Assembly: GCF_023101085.1 (NCBI RefSeq)
Contig: NZ_CP064703.1
Location: 2,604,001 to 2,668,000, forward strand
DNA length: 64,000 nt
DNA from: Bradyrhizobium sp. 170
GTDB lineage: Bacteria; Pseudomonadota; Alphaproteobacteria; Rhizobiales; Xanthobacteraceae
Direction of reading: 5' to 3'
The notes below the pieces were generated by a model. The model did not search any database and was not told the origin of the DNA. It saw only the letters and a program-made list of their open reading frames with translations. Of this stretch, positions 36,244-45,462 are shown one piece after another. The translations under genes and the position numbers were made by a program. How positions within the stretch are numbered: position 1 is the first letter of the stretch; every line of letters begins with the position of its first letter.

Positions 36244-38169
36244 TCAGGCGAGCTTGACCGTCTCGGTCTTGTAGTCCTTGCCGAGCGCATCGAACACCTT
36301 GGCGACGATGCCCTTGGCGTCGAGGCCGGCATGGGCATACATCGCGTTCGGCGAGTCGTGGTCGATGAACTCGTCGGGCAGGATCATCGCGCGCATCCGC
36401 AAACCGCCGTCGAGCATGCCGTTGTCGGACAGCGTCTGCATCACGTGCGAACCGAAGCCGCCGATCGAGCCTTCCTCGATGGTGAGCAGCACCTCGTGGT
36501 CGCGCGCCAGCTTCAGCACCAGATCGACATCGAGCGGCTTCATGAAGCGCGCGTCGGCGATGGTGGTGGAGAGGCCGTGGGCGGCGAGTTCATCGGCCGC
36601 CTTTTCGCATTCGGCCATGCGCGTGCCGAACGAGAGCAGGGCGATCTTGTTGCCCTGGCGGACGATGCGGCCCTTGCCGATTTCGAGGGGAACGCCGAAC
36701 TCCGGCATTTCGACGCCGCGGCCTTCGCCGCGCGGATAGCGCACCGCGCTCGGACGGTCGTTGATCGCAACCTGCGTGGCGACCATGTGCACCAGTTCCG
36801 CCTCGTCGGACGCCGCCATGATGACGAAGTTCGGCAGGCAGCCGAGATAGGCGCAGTCAAAGGAGCCTGCATGGGTCGCGCCGTCGGCGCCGACCAGGCC
36901 GGCGCGGTCGATCGCAAAACGAACCGGCAGGCTCTGGATCGCGACGTCATGCACCACCTGGTCGTAGCCGCGCTGCAGGAAGGTCGAGTAGATCGCGCAG
37001 AACGGCTTGTAGCCTTCGGTGGCAAGACCGGCCGCAAACGTCACCGCATGCTGCTCGGCGATGCCGACGTCGAAGGTCCGGTTGGGGAAGGCCTTGTTGA
37101 AGATGTCGACGCCGGTGCCGGACGGCATCGCCGCGGTGATGGCGACGATCTTGTCGTCCTTCTCGGCTTCCTTGACGAGGCTCGCGCCGAACACGTTCTG
37201 GTAGGCCGGTGCGTTCGGCTTGGCCTTGGCCTGCGCGCCGGTGGCGACGTCGAACTTGACCACCGCGTGATATTTGTCGGCGGCGGCCTCCGCCGGTCCA
37301 TAGCCCTTGCCCTTCTGCGTCACGACGTGGACCAGGATCGGGCCGGTTTCCATGTCGCGGACGTTCTTCAGAACGGGCAGCAGATGGTCGAGGTTGTGGC
37401 CGTCGATCGGGCCGACATAGTAGAAGCCGAGCTCCTCGAACAGCGTGCCGCCGTCCATCATGAAGCCGCGGGAATATTCTTCGACACGGTTGGCGCGGTT
37501 GGCGAGGATCTTCGGCAGACGCTTGTTGATCTGTTTTGCCGCCTCGCGCAGCGAGCGATAGGTCTTGCCGGAGTAGAGGCGGGACAGATAGGCGCTCATC
37601 GCGCCGACCGGTGGCGCAATCGACATGTCGTTGTCGTTGAGGATGACGATCAGGCGCGAGTTCATCGCGCCCGCATTGTTCATGGCTTCATAAGCCATGC
37701 CCGCGGACATCGAGCCGTCGCCGATCACGGAGATGATGTTGTTCTTGCCGCCGGAGAGGTCGCGCGCCACCGCCATGCCGAGGCCGGCGGAGATCGAGGT
37801 CGAGGAATGCGCGGCGCCGAACGGATCGTAGTCGCTCTCGGTGCGCTTGGTGAAGCCGGAGAGGCCGCCGGCGGTGCGCAGCGTGCGGATGCGGTCGCGG
37901 CGGCCGGTCAGGATCTTGTGCGGGTAGGCCTGGTGGCCGACGTCCCAGATCAGGCGGTCGCGCGGCGTGTCGAAGATGTAGTGGATCGCGGTGGTGAGTT
38001 CCACGACGCCGAGGCCGGCGCCGAAATGGCCACCGGTCACCGAAACGGCGTCGATGGTTTCCTGGCGGAGTTCGTCCGCGACCTGACGCACCTGCTCGAT
38101 CTTGAGCTTGCGTAGATCGTCGGGCGTGCGGATGGTATCGAGAAGCGGCGTTTTACTAAATGTGGTCAC
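36244..38169 (-). CDS. dxs: 1-deoxy-D-xylulose-5-phosphate synthase
   Basis: A 641-aa thiamine-diphosphate enzyme, the first step of the MEP isoprenoid pathway. It condenses pyruvate and glyceraldehyde 3-phosphate. Motifs: [17 protein letters not shown], the ThDP motif [18 protein letters not shown] ending in NDND, and [17 protein letters not shown] with the catalytic Glu. The mature start is [13 protein letters not shown] use the GTG at 38169, with an ATG 21 bases upstream (38190) as the alternative. It lies in the conserved alphaproteobacterial neighbourhood xseB-dxs-tlyA. Confidence 0.95.
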   Translation of the reverse strand: MTTFSKTPLLDTIRTPDDLRKLKIEQVRQVADELRQETIDAVSVTGGHFGAGLGVVELTTAIHYIFDTPRDRLIWDVGHQAYPHKILTGRRDRIRTLRTAGGLSGFTKRTESDYDPFGAAHSSTSISAGLGMAVARDLSGGKNNIISVIGDGSMSAGMAYEAMNNAGAMNSRLIVILNDNDMSIAPPVGAMSAYLSRLYSGKTYRSLREAAKQINKRLPKILANRANRVEEYSRGFMMDGGTLFEELGFYYVGPIDGHNLDHLLPVLKNVRDMETGPILVHVVTQKGKGYGPAEAAADKYHAVVKFDVATGAQAKAKPNAPAYQNVFGASLVKEAEKDDKIVAITAAMPSGTGVDIFNKAFPNRTFDVGIAEQHAVTFAAGLATEGYKPFCAIYSTFLQRGYDQVVHDVAIQSLPVRFAIDRAGLVGADGATHAGSFDCAYLGCLPNFVIMAASDEAELVHMVATQVAINDRPSAVRYPRGEGRGVEMPEFGVPLEIGKGRIVRQGNKIALLSFGTRMAECEKAADELAAHGLSTTIADARFMKPLDVDLVLKLARDHEVLLTIEEGSIGGFGSHVMQTLSDNGMLDGGLRMRAMILPDEFIDHDSPNAMYAHAGLDAKGIVAKVFDALGKDYKTETVKLA

Positions 38170-38522
38170 AGCGATATTCCAATTTTGCATGTCAGGGCGA
38201 AACGGCCCGACGCGAGACGGGAAGCGCGTTAACCGCGCCGTGAAAATCCAGACCCCGGTGCCATCTCGGCGGGCCGGTACCTGATTTGAAAGCCTAGATG
38301 CACTCCGGTTCAAACCATGTGATATGCATCACGTTAGTAGCTTCGAAACCCTTCCCGGTTCAGTTTCTTTAGTTATTTGAAGCGCTTGCTGCCGTCGAAA
38401 GTTGCCCGGCAGGCTGCTCTCCCAGCCCATAGAACCGCAACCTTTACACCAAAGCCGCCGCCAAAGCCAACCCGGAGGGCCGATTCGGTTCCAGGGGGCG
38501 GGCCGGAAAAACCTTGGATGTT
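38170..38522. other. Intergenic stretch upstream of dxs
   Basis: About 350 bases between dxs and the gene at 38523. The half near dxs should hold its promoter. I see no gene, REP or strong hairpin. Short frames in it have no start signal. Confidence 0.5.
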
Positions 38523-39821
38523 TCAACCGCTGCGGCGGGCGGATGGTTCCAATTTGCTCAAATCGGCGGCACTTCCGGCGGCCGTTGAGGCCGCTTCGAT
38601 CCTTTTCCAGGCCCTGTCGCGCACGCCGGAATCGCCGGTGGCGAGATCAAGCGCGGCGTCGGGGACGGCCATGCGCGCGCTGAGCGGGACCGGTCCGCAG
38701 ACGATCATGAAGAAGTCGTAGGCGTTGGGCCGTTCGTTGGCCATCACGAACTGGAAATGCACGCGGAAGAACTGCCAGCGAAATTTTTCGTAGTGTTCGG
38801 GGTGAATGATGTCGCGGAAGCGGACCGGCACGATCTTCGGGTTGCGCCGGGCGGCGCCGACATCGATGCCGTGGCTCGTGATCGGATCGAACTGGTAGAA
38901 ATTCATCACGTCCTTGCGGGCCTGGCAGTCGATCCAGTCGATCGAGGGCTCGACCGCCAGCATGCGCAGATGCTCACGAAACTCCTTCGACACGGCGTGA
39001 TAGCCGACGATCGGGAAATTGCCGCCGATCGTCAGCAGCACAATCCGCGGACCGTGACGGCCGAGCGCGGGGTCGAGCTTCAGCGCGCGCGCCAGCATTT
39101 CCGTCGACAGGAACGATCCGGAGCTATGGCCGACGATGACGATTTCTTCGGCGTCGGTGCTTTTGGCTGTCTTGACCAGATGCTGCGCGAAGCGGTCGAT
39201 GCGCTGATCCCACTCGGTGCGTTCGCGACGCGAGAACTCCCAGGTCCAGATCGTGTCGCAGAAGAGATAGAGCACGTAAGTGGCGCTCTCGGTGTATTTC
39301 AGCACGATGCCGAGCAGGGCTACGAAGAGTGCGATCGCGATGGCGATGCTGAAAATATCGGGGATGCCGAGCGCATTCAGCCCCTTCTCGAAGACAAAGG
39401 CGATGGCTGCGGCGCACGCGGCTTCCAGCAACAGCAACAAGTGGGGATAGGTGATGAAAGTTGCAAAACGCCAGTTCGCCTTGCCGAAGCGGGCGATGGT
39501 GCCGGAGAAGACCAGGCGCCAGTAGATCCACACCGCGCTGAACACCGTGCGCCAGATCGGCGACGCCAGATCCTGCTGGATGAAGTCTTCGAACCGGAGG
39601 AAATCGTAGGCCGTGCGGGTCTGCCAATCCTCTGCCTTGGTATCGATGGTCCAGGAGGCGATCTCGTCGTCGGCAGCGACCTTGGGCCGGCTGATGGTGG
39701 CCTGGAGCTGGTACAGCCGGCTGAACTTGCGCAGTTCGGTCCGGAACATGCGGTAATATTGCGCCAGCCCGCGCGGATCGTAGCCCTGAATATAGATGAT
39801 ATGGCGGTGCTGGACGCGCAC
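38523..39821 (-). CDS. Alpha/beta-hydrolase-like membrane protein
   Basis: A 432-aa protein from GTG 39821, with GGGGA six bases upstream. The first residues MRVQHRHIIYIQGYDPRG resemble the opening strand of serine hydrolases. Two or three hydrophobic helices follow (about 125-190), then the nucleophile-elbow-like VIVGHSSGSFLSTEM (GHSSG). A later FDPITSHGIDV could hold the acid and base residues. It is probably a membrane-bound lipase or esterase; I know no characterised relative. It is inserted between xseB and dxs in the cluster. Confidence 0.65.
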   Translation of the reverse strand: MRVQHRHIIYIQGYDPRGLAQYYRMFRTELRKFSRLYQLQATISRPKVAADDEIASWTIDTKAEDWQTRTAYDFLRFEDFIQQDLASPIWRTVFSAVWIYWRLVFSGTIARFGKANWRFATFITYPHLLLLLEAACAAAIAFVFEKGLNALGIPDIFSIAIAIALFVALLGIVLKYTESATYVLYLFCDTIWTWEFSRRERTEWDQRIDRFAQHLVKTAKSTDAEEIVIVGHSSGSFLSTEMLARALKLDPALGRHGPRIVLLTIGGNFPIVGYHAVSKEFREHLRMLAVEPSIDWIDCQARKDVMNFYQFDPITSHGIDVGAARRNPKIVPVRFRDIIHPEHYEKFRWQFFRVHFQFVMANERPNAYDFFMIVCGPVPLSARMAVPDAALDLATGDSGVRDRAWKRIEAASTAAGSAADLSKLEPSARRSG

Positions 39822-39998
39822 GTACTGTCCCCGGATGGTAGCCGACTATAACAGGCTGGGCAGGGCGCCAAGAAGTAAATCGGCTACCAGATTGACCGGT
39901 TATTCAGCCTTTCGGTGGGAGGCGAGCGCCGAATTCGCCCCAGATTCTCTCGATTATGCCGAGCGGGATTGGCGGGGGTGATATTCCGGCTCGCCTGA

Positions 39999-40250
39999 TC
40001 ACTGCACGTCGAGCGGCTCGGTTCCGGTGACCTGGCCGTTCGCATCGGTGGTAATCTTGTCGACGCGGGCCTCGGCCTGCCGCAGCAATTCCTCGCAGCG
40101 TCGCTTCAGCGCCTCGCCGCGCTCATAGATCGTGACCGATTCCTCGAGCGGCACCTTGCCGTCCTCGAGCCGCTTCACGATCGATTCGAGTTCCTCGATC
40201 GCGCGCTCGAAGGAGAGTTTCTTGACGTCCATCTGGGTATTTTCGGCCAT
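39999..40250 (-). CDS. xseB: Exodeoxyribonuclease VII small subunit
   Basis: An 83-aa helical protein with the family signature LSFERAIEELESIVKRLEDG and LEESVTIYERGEALKRRCEE. It joins XseA in a single-strand exonuclease complex that digests mismatch-repair intermediates. xseA is not in the window. It lies 74 bp after the HDAC-like gene on the same strand. Confidence 0.93.
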   Translation of the reverse strand: MAENTQMDVKKLSFERAIEELESIVKRLEDGKVPLEESVTIYERGEALKRRCEELLRQAEARVDKITTDANGQVTGTEPLDVQ

Positions 40251-40323
40251 ATCGAGTTCCCGAATGCGCCCCCTAAGAGCGCAGAATCAAATAACAATTT
40301 TGCGCGCCTATTGTGGCGGGGAT

Positions 40324-41250
40324 TTACGCGCCCATCAATGCGGTGACATGGGCCGCAACCGACTCTTTCAGCCCCTGCAGGTCGTAGCCGCCCTCCAGCA
40401 CTGACACAACCCGGCCACCTGCGCTTGCCTCGGCCACATCCATCAGCTTGCGCGTGACCCAGCCGAAATCATCCGCCTTGAGATTGAGCGAGGCCAGCGG
40501 ATCGCGGTGATGCGCGTCGAAGCCTGCGGAGATGATCACCAGTTCCGGCGAGAATTTCTGCAACTGCGGCAGGATCAGGTTTTCGAACGCTGAGCGGAAC
40601 TTGGCGCTGCCGTCCTCGGAAGCCAGCGGCGCATTGACGATGGTGTCGTGCTCGCCGCGCTCGCCGCTGGCGCCGGTGCCGGGAAACAGCGGCATCTGGT
40701 GCGTCGAGCAATACATCACGGTCGGATCGTGCCAGAAGATGTCCTGCGTGCCGTTGCCGTGATGGACGTCGAAATCCACGATCGCCGCGCGGCCGATGCC
40801 GTATGTGCGCTGGGCGTGACGGGCCGCAATGGCGACATTGTCGAAGAAGCAGAAGCCCATCGGCTTCGAAACCTCGGCATGATGGCCGGGCGGGCGCACC
40901 GCGACGAACGCATTTGGGTGGGCGCCGGACATGACCGCATCCGTCGCCGCGACTGCGCCGCCGACGCCGCGCATCACCGCTTCCCAGGTGCCCGGCGACA
41001 TCGAGGTATCGCCATCGATATAGATCATGCCGCTTTGCGGGGCGATATGCCGGAGCTCGCCGACATAATGCTCGCCATGGCACAGCGTGACGGAATCCAG
41101 ATTGCCTTCCGGCGCCTCGCTGCGCGTGAGCGGCTTGAAGCGTTCTTCTCCCAGCACTTCGGCGACCGCGCGCAGCCGGTCGGGACGTTCCGGATGCCCG
41201 GGAGGCGTGACATGGTCGAGACAGGCGGTATGCGTCAGAAGGAGCGTCAT
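40324..41250 (-). CDS. Histone deacetylase family protein (class II-like deacetylase)
   Basis: A 308-aa arginase-fold deacetylase. It has HPERPDRL near residue 20, RPPGHHAE with tandem His123-His124, FCFFDNVAIAARHA, and VDFDVHHGNGTQDIF with the zinc ligands D161 and H163. The bacterial relatives remove acetyl groups from polyamines or other small amines as well as proteins. Next to xseB and dxs it is a recurrent alphaproteobacterial neighbour. The start at 41250 has no strong Shine-Dalgarno. Confidence 0.9.
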   Translation of the reverse strand: MTLLLTHTACLDHVTPPGHPERPDRLRAVAEVLGEERFKPLTRSEAPEGNLDSVTLCHGEHYVGELRHIAPQSGMIYIDGDTSMSPGTWEAVMRGVGGAVAATDAVMSGAHPNAFVAVRPPGHHAEVSKPMGFCFFDNVAIAARHAQRTYGIGRAAIVDFDVHHGNGTQDIFWHDPTVMYCSTHQMPLFPGTGASGERGEHDTIVNAPLASEDGSAKFRSAFENLILPQLQKFSPELVIISAGFDAHHRDPLASLNLKADDFGWVTRKLMDVAEASAGGRVVSVLEGGYDLQGLKESVAAHVTALMGA

Positions 41251-41339
41251 GCAAAATCCTGGCGTTAAGGCGCGCGCCGGCGAGGAGGGGCTAATCTAGG
41301 CGGTTAGGGGCCACTCGGAAAGGCCCAGGGTATTTCCGC

Positions 41340-43010
41340 TTAGTTTATCCTGATAATGCGATCGGCGGCGGTCGGGCCGATCGGGCTGTTGGCCAGAAAA
41401 TAGCTGTTCAGCGCGTCGCTGTCGTAGATGCCGGTCTGCGGCGCGGTTCCCTCCGTGAGCACGGTGAAGCCGTCGCCGCCGACGAACAGGAAATTGTTGA
41501 CGGTGACGCGATAGCTCGCGGCGGGATCGAGCGGTTGTCCGTTCAGCGACATCCGCTCAGGCAGCACGCGTTCGCCATCAGGCCGGCTGGCGTCCCACGC
41601 GTAAGAAAAACCCTTGGACACCTGCAGGATCCTTGGCCGCTTCGGATCGAGCCATTGCTGCTCCAGCATGTCCTTGATCTGCTTGCCCGTCAGCGTGATC
41701 GTCACCAGTTGATTGCGGAACGGCTGGCTGGCGAACAGGTCGGCATAGGTCACCGCGCCGTCCTCCCTGCGCATGATGTCGGCGCGCACGCCGCCGGGAT
41801 TGGTGAAGGCGATGACGGCGCCGCCTTTTTCCTCGGCGCTTGTCGCGGCGAGTTGCGCGTCGGCGATGATGTCGCCGAGCGGACTTTCGCCGGCCGCGTT
41901 GGGCACGCGCGACAGCGTGGCCGTCACCGAACCCGCCGGGCGACTCCCGATCGGCGCGGCCAGCCTGTCGTAGGATTCGATCAGCGCGGTTTGCTCGGCG
42001 TTCTTCGCGAGCGTCGCTGATCGCACGATGCTGTTATCGGCCTTTGCGCTGGCGACATCGCGCGTGACGGGATCGAGCTTGAGATCGATCGCGGTGACGA
42101 GCGTGCCGTATTTGTCGCCTGACGTGACGAGCCGCCCGTCGATCTCGCAGACATAGGCCCGGTGGGTGTGGCCGGTGACGACGACGTCGACCGCTCTGTC
42201 GAATTTCTTGACGATGTCCACGATCGGCCCCGAAACGCCGGGGCATTCGTTGTAGTCGCCCGTCGGCAATCCGCCTTCATGGATCAGGACGACGATGGCC
42301 TCAACGCCCCGCGCCTTCAATTCGGGGATCAGCGCATTCACCGTACTGGCTTCGTCGCGGAATTCGAGGTCGGCAATGCCGACCGGCGAGACGAGGCCAG
42401 GGGTGCCCTTCAAGGTCAGGCCGATGAAGGCGACCGGAACGCCGCCGAACTCGCGGATGTCGTAGGCGGGAAACACGGTCTTGCCGCTGCTCTTCTCGAA
42501 CGTGCTGGCGGCGAGATAGCGGAATTTCGCGCCCGTAAACGGGTGCGGTCCCTGGCATTGGTCGACCGGGTGGCAGCCGCCATGCTGCATGCGCAAGAGT
42601 TCGTCCTTGCCCTCGTCGAATTCGTGATTGCCGACCGAGGAAATATCCAGCCCCATCATCGACAGCGCTTCGACCGTCGGCTCGTCATGGAACATCGCCG
42701 ACAAAAACGGGCTGGCGCCGATCAGGTCGCCGGCCGCGACGAAGATCGTGTTCTTGCGCCCTTCGCGAAGCTGGCTGACCAGCGTCGCCATATGTTCGGC
42801 GCCCCCGGCGGGAACGGTGATCTTCTTCGTCCTGTCCTCGGGATCGACGATGGTGATCCCGCCCGGCGGCGGGCGAAGGTAGCCGTGAAAATCGTTGATC
42901 GCGAGAATGCGCAGGTCGACCGGGGCGGGGGTCTGGGCCTTGCCCGGTGCCGTCGCGCAGACCGTGGCGAGCAGTGCAAGCGCAGAGATAGGACGAAGAA
43001 AAGCTTTCAT
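41340..43010 (-). CDS. 5'-nucleotidase/metallophosphatase (UshA-like), exported
   Basis: A 556-aa periplasmic enzyme. The signal peptide MKAFLRPISALALLATVCA ends near KAQ. The calcineurin-type domain shows LRILAINDFHGYLRPP, VAAGDLIGAS, SVGNHEFDEG and VVTGHTHRAYVCE metal ligands; the C-terminal 5'-nucleotidase domain has FTNPGGVRADI and SYRVTVNNFLFVGGDGF. It would hydrolyse extracellular nucleotides to nucleosides. The longer frame to 43097 is unsupported. It is followed by a dispersed repeat upstream and by the HDAC gene downstream on the same strand. Confidence 0.92.
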   Translation of the reverse strand: MKAFLRPISALALLATVCATAPGKAQTPAPVDLRILAINDFHGYLRPPPGGITIVDPEDRTKKITVPAGGAEHMATLVSQLREGRKNTIFVAAGDLIGASPFLSAMFHDEPTVEALSMMGLDISSVGNHEFDEGKDELLRMQHGGCHPVDQCQGPHPFTGAKFRYLAASTFEKSSGKTVFPAYDIREFGGVPVAFIGLTLKGTPGLVSPVGIADLEFRDEASTVNALIPELKARGVEAIVVLIHEGGLPTGDYNECPGVSGPIVDIVKKFDRAVDVVVTGHTHRAYVCEIDGRLVTSGDKYGTLVTAIDLKLDPVTRDVASAKADNSIVRSATLAKNAEQTALIESYDRLAAPIGSRPAGSVTATLSRVPNAAGESPLGDIIADAQLAATSAEEKGGAVIAFTNPGGVRADIMRREDGAVTYADLFASQPFRNQLVTITLTGKQIKDMLEQQWLDPKRPRILQVSKGFSYAWDASRPDGERVLPERMSLNGQPLDPAASYRVTVNNFLFVGGDGFTVLTEGTAPQTGIYDSDALNSYFLANSPIGPTAADRIIRIN

Positions 43011-43039
43011 GGCTTTGACATAGCAGCTCAGTGTGTCGC

Positions 43040-43153
43040 CGTCATTGCCTGCGACAAACGCGAAGCGTTTGCGCAAGGGAGCGTAGCGACGAAGCAATCC
43101 ATTCTTTCTTGATGCGGCGCGATGGATTGCTTCGCTGCGCTCGCAATGACGGT
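43040..43153. repeat. REP-like inverted pair, family D
   Basis: GTCATTGC...GCGACAAACGCGAAGCG...GAAGCAATCC on the left and GGATTGCTTCGCTGCGCTCGCAATGAC on the right (given as GGATTGC, TTCGCTGCGCTC, GCAATGAC). Same family as 1292-1375. It fills the gap between the nucleotidase and the enoyl-CoA hydratase. Confidence 0.7.
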
Positions 43154-43175
43154 GGGGCGAAGGCGCGCCTCCACG

Positions 43176-43937
43176 CTACCCCTTCTTCCGCGCAAAGAAC
43201 GCCTTGAACGCGGCGACCGCTTCCCTGGAGCGCATCCGTTCGCCGAACAGATGGCCTTCCTGGTCGATCCGGCGCGTCATGTCCTCGGGGGGCAGTTTCA
43301 ACAGTTTTCGCGAGATCGCGACCGCTTCGGCCGGCAGCGCGCAGATCTCGCGGGCCACCTTCCGCGCCTCGGCCTCGGTGTGGCCCGGCGCCACCACCAC
43401 ATTGACGAAGCCGGCCTCGCGCGCGTCGTCGGCGGAGAAGGTGCGTCCCATCACCAGCATGGAAAATGCGCGCTGGTGGCCGATGGTGCGCGGCATCAGC
43501 AGGCTGGAGGCGCCTTCCGGCACCAGCCCGAGATGGATGAACGGCGTCGAGAAGGTCGCGGTCTTGCTGGCGAGCACGTAGTCGCAATGGAACAGCATGG
43601 TGGTGCCGATCCCGATCGCGACGCCATCGACCGCGGCGATGATCGGCTTGACGTTGTGCGCCAGCGAGTAAAGGAATTTGGCGGCATTGGAGGCGCGCGG
43701 CACATCGTTGTTGGAGGTGCCGTCTTTCAGGAAATCCTCGAGGTCGTTGCCGGCGGTGAACACGCCGGAGCCGCCGGTTATGATGATGCAGCGAATATCG
43801 GGATTGTTCTGCGCCTTGTCGATGGCATCGCTCATGGCGCGATACATGTCTTGCGTGATCGCGTTCTTCTTCTCGGGCCGCCGCAACGTGATCACGCGCG
43901 TCGCATCTTCGTCCGACACAATGAGGTGCCCAGTCAT
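43176..43937 (-). CDS. Enoyl-CoA hydratase/isomerase family protein
   Basis: A 253-aa crotonase. ITGGSGVFTAGNDLEDFL and KPIIAAVDGVAIGIGTTML are the CoA-binding and oxyanion-hole segments, and HLGLVPEGASSLLMPR is the usual third motif. Whether it is a hydratase or isomerase cannot be told from sequence. The ATG at 43937 has a GGGGCAAG upstream and starts the conserved domain; the longer frame to 43979 is rejected. It is divergent from the dioxygenase at 44066. Confidence 0.88.
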   Translation of the reverse strand: MTGHLIVSDEDATRVITLRRPEKKNAITQDMYRAMSDAIDKAQNNPDIRCIIITGGSGVFTAGNDLEDFLKDGTSNNDVPRASNAAKFLYSLAHNVKPIIAAVDGVAIGIGTTMLFHCDYVLASKTATFSTPFIHLGLVPEGASSLLMPRTIGHQRAFSMLVMGRTFSADDAREAGFVNVVVAPGHTEAEARKVAREICALPAEAVAISRKLLKLPPEDMTRRIDQEGHLFGERMRSREAVAAFKAFFARKKG

Positions 43938-44065
43938 GAACTTGCCCCTAAAGCTGGCGGCGACGGTGCCGCTGGCCAATCATCCACATACATCCTACAT
44001 GATCCGGCAAAAGGCCCAACCATTCCCTGAGATTTTCCCGGGGATGTGACTACGAGGATGACGCA

Positions 44066-45019
44066 ATGCAGCTAGGCGGAATTCATCACCTGACCGCGAT
44101 CTCGGCGAAGCCGCGGGATAATCTGGCCTTTTACACCGGCCTGCTCGGCATGCGGCTGGTCAAGAAGACCGTCAACCAGGATGACGTCAGCGCCTATCAC
44201 CTGTTCTATGCCGACGGCAAAGCCAATCCCGGCACCGATCTCACCTTCTTCGATTTCCCGGCCGCGCCCGAACAGCGCGGAACCAATTCGATCTCGCGCA
44301 CCGGCCTGCGCGTCGCGGGCGAGAAGACGCTGGGCTATTGGCGGGATCGCCTGAAACAGGCCGGCGCCGTGGCCCGCGATATCGTCGAGGTCGACGGCCG
44401 GCTGACGCTGCCGTTCGAGGACGGCGAGGGGCAGCGGCTGGTGCTGGTCGACGACGGCGGCAAGGGCACGGCCGCGCCGTGGGAGCGCAGCCCGGTGCCG
44501 ATAGAGCACCAGATCCGCGGGCTCGGTCCGATCGTGCTGACCGTGCACGACCTGTCGCGCACCGCCTTCGTGCTGACTGAAGTCATGAACATGCGCCGCG
44601 TGCGCGACTATGCCGCCCATGGCGCGCAGATCCATGTGTTCGAGATGGGCGAGGCAAAGGGACAGAGTAGCCCCGCCGCCGAACTGCACGTGATCGAAGA
44701 CAAGAATTCGCCTATGGCGCGGCAAGGCGCCGGCGGCGTCCACCACGTCGCGTTCCGCACGCCCGACGAGGCGCAGTACCACGCCTGGACGCAGCGGCTG
44801 AACGAGCTCCGCGTCCCCAACAGCGGCGAGATCGACCGCTTCTATTTCCGCAGCCTCTATTTCCGCGAACCCAACGGCATTTTGTTCGAGATCGCGACCG
44901 ACGGACCGGGTTTCGCGACCGACGAGCCGATGGAAACGCTCGGCGAAAAACTCGCACTGCCGCCGTTCCTCGAACCGCGAAGGGCAGCGATCGAGGCGGG
45001 GCTGAAGCCGATTTCGTAG
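44066..45019 (+). CDS. VOC-family ring-cleaving dioxygenase (MhqO/LinE-like)
   Basis: A 317-aa protein of two paired VOC domains. It starts [20 protein letters not shown] with the first His metal ligand, has [19 protein letters not shown] with a second His, and [18 protein letters not shown] with the last Glu. Such proteins cleave hydroquinones or catechols with Fe(II). The C-terminus [19 protein letters not shown] is complete, but the stop codon TAG (45017-45019) belongs to a REP element. A fragment of a second copy lies at 46154-46222. Confidence 0.88.
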   Translation: MQLGGIHHLTAISAKPRDNLAFYTGLLGMRLVKKTVNQDDVSAYHLFYADGKANPGTDLTFFDFPAAPEQRGTNSISRTGLRVAGEKTLGYWRDRLKQAGAVARDIVEVDGRLTLPFEDGEGQRLVLVDDGGKGTAAPWERSPVPIEHQIRGLGPIVLTVHDLSRTAFVLTEVMNMRRVRDYAAHGAQIHVFEMGEAKGQSSPAAELHVIEDKNSPMARQGAGGVHHVAFRTPDEAQYHAWTQRLNELRVPNSGEIDRFYFRSLYFREPNGILFEIATDGPGFATDEPMETLGEKLALPPFLEPRRAAIEAGLKPIS

Positions 45020-45097
45020 GATGGGTAGAGCGAAGCGAAACCCATCATAATCCCAGGCCGCCATTGATGGGTATCGCTCCGCTCCACCCATCCTACG
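45015..45097. repeat. REP inverted pair, family A, overlapping a stop codon
   Basis: GTAG, GATGGGT, AGAGCGAAGCG, ACCCATC on the left and the reverse complement ending CATCCTAC on the right. The TAG inside the left GTAG foot is the stop codon of the preceding dioxygenase. With 45346-45430 it flanks the DUF1737 gene. Confidence 0.88.
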
Positions 45098-45128
45098 GAT
45101 TGAAGCTAGTGAACCTGTCGAGGGCATC

Positions 45129-45335
45129 ATGAAGGTCTACCGATATCTCACCGGCAAGGATGACGCCGCATTCTGCCATCGGGTGACCGACGCTCTGAAC
45201 CGCGGGTGGCAGCTTTACGGACAACCCACTCTGACATACGACGATAAGCGCGGCGAAGTGATCTGCGGGCAAGTCATCACCAAGGACGTCGAAGGCAAGA
45301 CTTACGATCCCGAAATGGATTTGTCGAAGCTGTAG
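45129..45335 (+). CDS. DUF1737 family small protein
   Basis: A 68-aa protein, MKVYRYLTGKDDAAFCHRVT, LNRGWQLYGQPTLTYDD, which matches DUF1737. These short proteins have no known function and often lie next to unrelated metabolic genes. The ATG at 45129 is preceded by GAGGGCATC. It is enclosed by two family A REP pairs, as in a small island. Confidence 0.85.
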   Translation: MKVYRYLTGKDDAAFCHRVTDALNRGWQLYGQPTLTYDDKRGEVICGQVITKDVEGKTYDPEMDLSKL

Positions 45336-45345
45336 CGCAGGAGAT

Positions 45346-45430
45346 TCGTAGGATGGGTAGAGCGCAGCGAAACCCATCATTGTTCTACGTCACCATTGAT
45401 GGGTATCGCTTCGCTCCACCCATCCTACGG
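45346..45430. repeat. REP inverted pair, family A
   Basis: Left unit GTAG, GATGGGT, AGAGCGCAGCG, ACCCATC; right unit the reverse complement ending CATCCTAC. It lies just after the DUF1737 stop and before the PhyH-type gene. Confidence 0.88.
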
Positions 45431-45462
45431 GCTGGAATGACAATTGAGCATTGAACTCTCTG

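Noticed and set aside
35650..38115. 821-codon plus-strand open frame opposite dxs and the deoxyribosyltransferase
   Set aside because: It covers two well-supported minus-strand genes and reads as low-complexity Val/Arg/His/Asp text, the usual antisense pattern.
5059..45430. CRISPR array
   Set aside because: The short palindromes are dispersed and mostly inverted pairs, not regularly spaced direct repeats with unique spacers; no cas genes are present.
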